Assembly (NCBI GenBank): GCA_025617745.1
Contig: CM046868.1
Coordinates: 20,460,608-20,524,607, forward strand
Direction of reading: 5' to 3'
Length of the DNA stretch: 64,000 nucleotides
Source: Heliocidaris erythrogramma
Taxonomy: Eukaryota; Echinodermata; Echinoidea; Camarodonta; Echinometridae
This document shows, in pieces, positions 63,398 through 64,000 of the stretch. Made by a program: the position numbers and the translations under genes. Position 1 is the stretch's first letter, and each line of letters begins with the position of its first letter. The notes beneath the pieces are model-generated. The model searched no databases. It was not told the origin of the DNA and saw only the letters and a list, made by a program, of their open reading frames with translations.

Positions 63398-64000
63398 GTC
63401 ATACATGTATTTGGAAAGAAATTGAAAATATGTTTCTAGTTTCATCTGCTATATTACAATGGTGAATACTTGAACAAAAGGGACAGTACACTGTATATGT
63501 ATTTAAGTACATGTGACATACATATAAATACATGTATGTAATATATCTTGAAAGAAATTACACCAACTGGATACAAGTCCAAGGCTTATTTCTCGTGGAG
63601 GTGATTCTAAGGTAAATGAGGTATACAGAAGCCTAAAAGTGACAAATAGAAGAAGATAAAATCAAACATCTTTGTAAAGAAGGCTTAAGTTCTGGGAAAG
63701 GTGAAAAATGATTTGAGCTTTCTCATTATTTTTATAACCATGTGGAATGATATAAGTAGCAGTATCCCATGAAACAGATTGCTCTTGAAATGCCATCATA
63801 TTCAAAATACGACTAGAATTTTGATAAAAAGAGCTCAAACTTTTGATGCCACTTGTTTGTGTACTCCCATATCCATTTATGTGTGTTCTACCATTCACCA
63901 TGTGATATTTACCAAGATTGCATCAAAACCTCACTATACATAATCAACCTTTCTCAAATTCTAGACGGTATCTTTCACAATGAAATGGCATGACCAGAAC

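Overview
This window is animal genomic DNA, most likely from a sea urchin (Echinoidea). It is AT-rich and intron-rich, full of short non-autonomous transposons, and contains many runs of 9 to 24 G or C. Two observations point to an echinoid. One is a pair of tandem relics that read like the N-terminus and leader of a sea-urchin-type histone H1 (40145-40530, minus strand). The other is an actin gene split at the coding positions known from echinoderm actin genes. The species cannot be fixed from the sequence alone.

Two intact host genes are visible. A complete actin gene lies on the minus strand: TATA box near 21350, non-coding first exon, five coding exons between 19156 and 15359, 376 residues. 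A complete THO complex subunit 3 gene (THOC3, a WD40 mRNA-export factor) lies on the plus strand: six coding exons from 46352 to 61882, 320 residues, with a 7.5-kb first intron. A third coding region, a MADF/BESS-type DNA-binding protein, runs off the left edge on the minus strand (1-1108) and carries an apparent frameshift.

The rest is mostly mobile DNA. 1.2-4.2 kb: degenerate repeats, an inverted-repeat element and a tRNA-derived SINE. 5-10.5 kb: two copies of a decayed L1/Tx1-type LINE, one interrupted by another retroelement tail, with two tandem arrays between them. 10.6-14.4 kb: a TIR element, a LINE 3' end and a hAT-type MITE. 15-21.4 kb: actin. 22-32 kb: microsatellites, SINEs, MITEs and two inverted copies of a 0.9-kb element flanked by TTAA. 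32.4-39.2 kb: an L2-type tail, a decayed Tx1-type LINE and a CR1/L2-type reverse transcriptase with one in-frame stop. 40-46 kb: H1 relics, small hAT elements, transposase fragments and hairpins. 46.3-63.4 kb: THOC3, whose introns and 3' flank hold tandem duplications, MITEs, a RecQ-like fragment, SINEs and an 0.8-kb repeat present twice.

The host genes do not form a pathway or operon. The strongest new observations concern transposition history. Three short hAT-type elements have exact 8-bp target duplications, one with its empty site preserved in a sister repeat. A 635-bp element with TA duplication can be dated against an internal tandem duplication. The SINE and LINE 3' tails look shared. 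A nested hairpin MITE lies in the THOC3 3' region.
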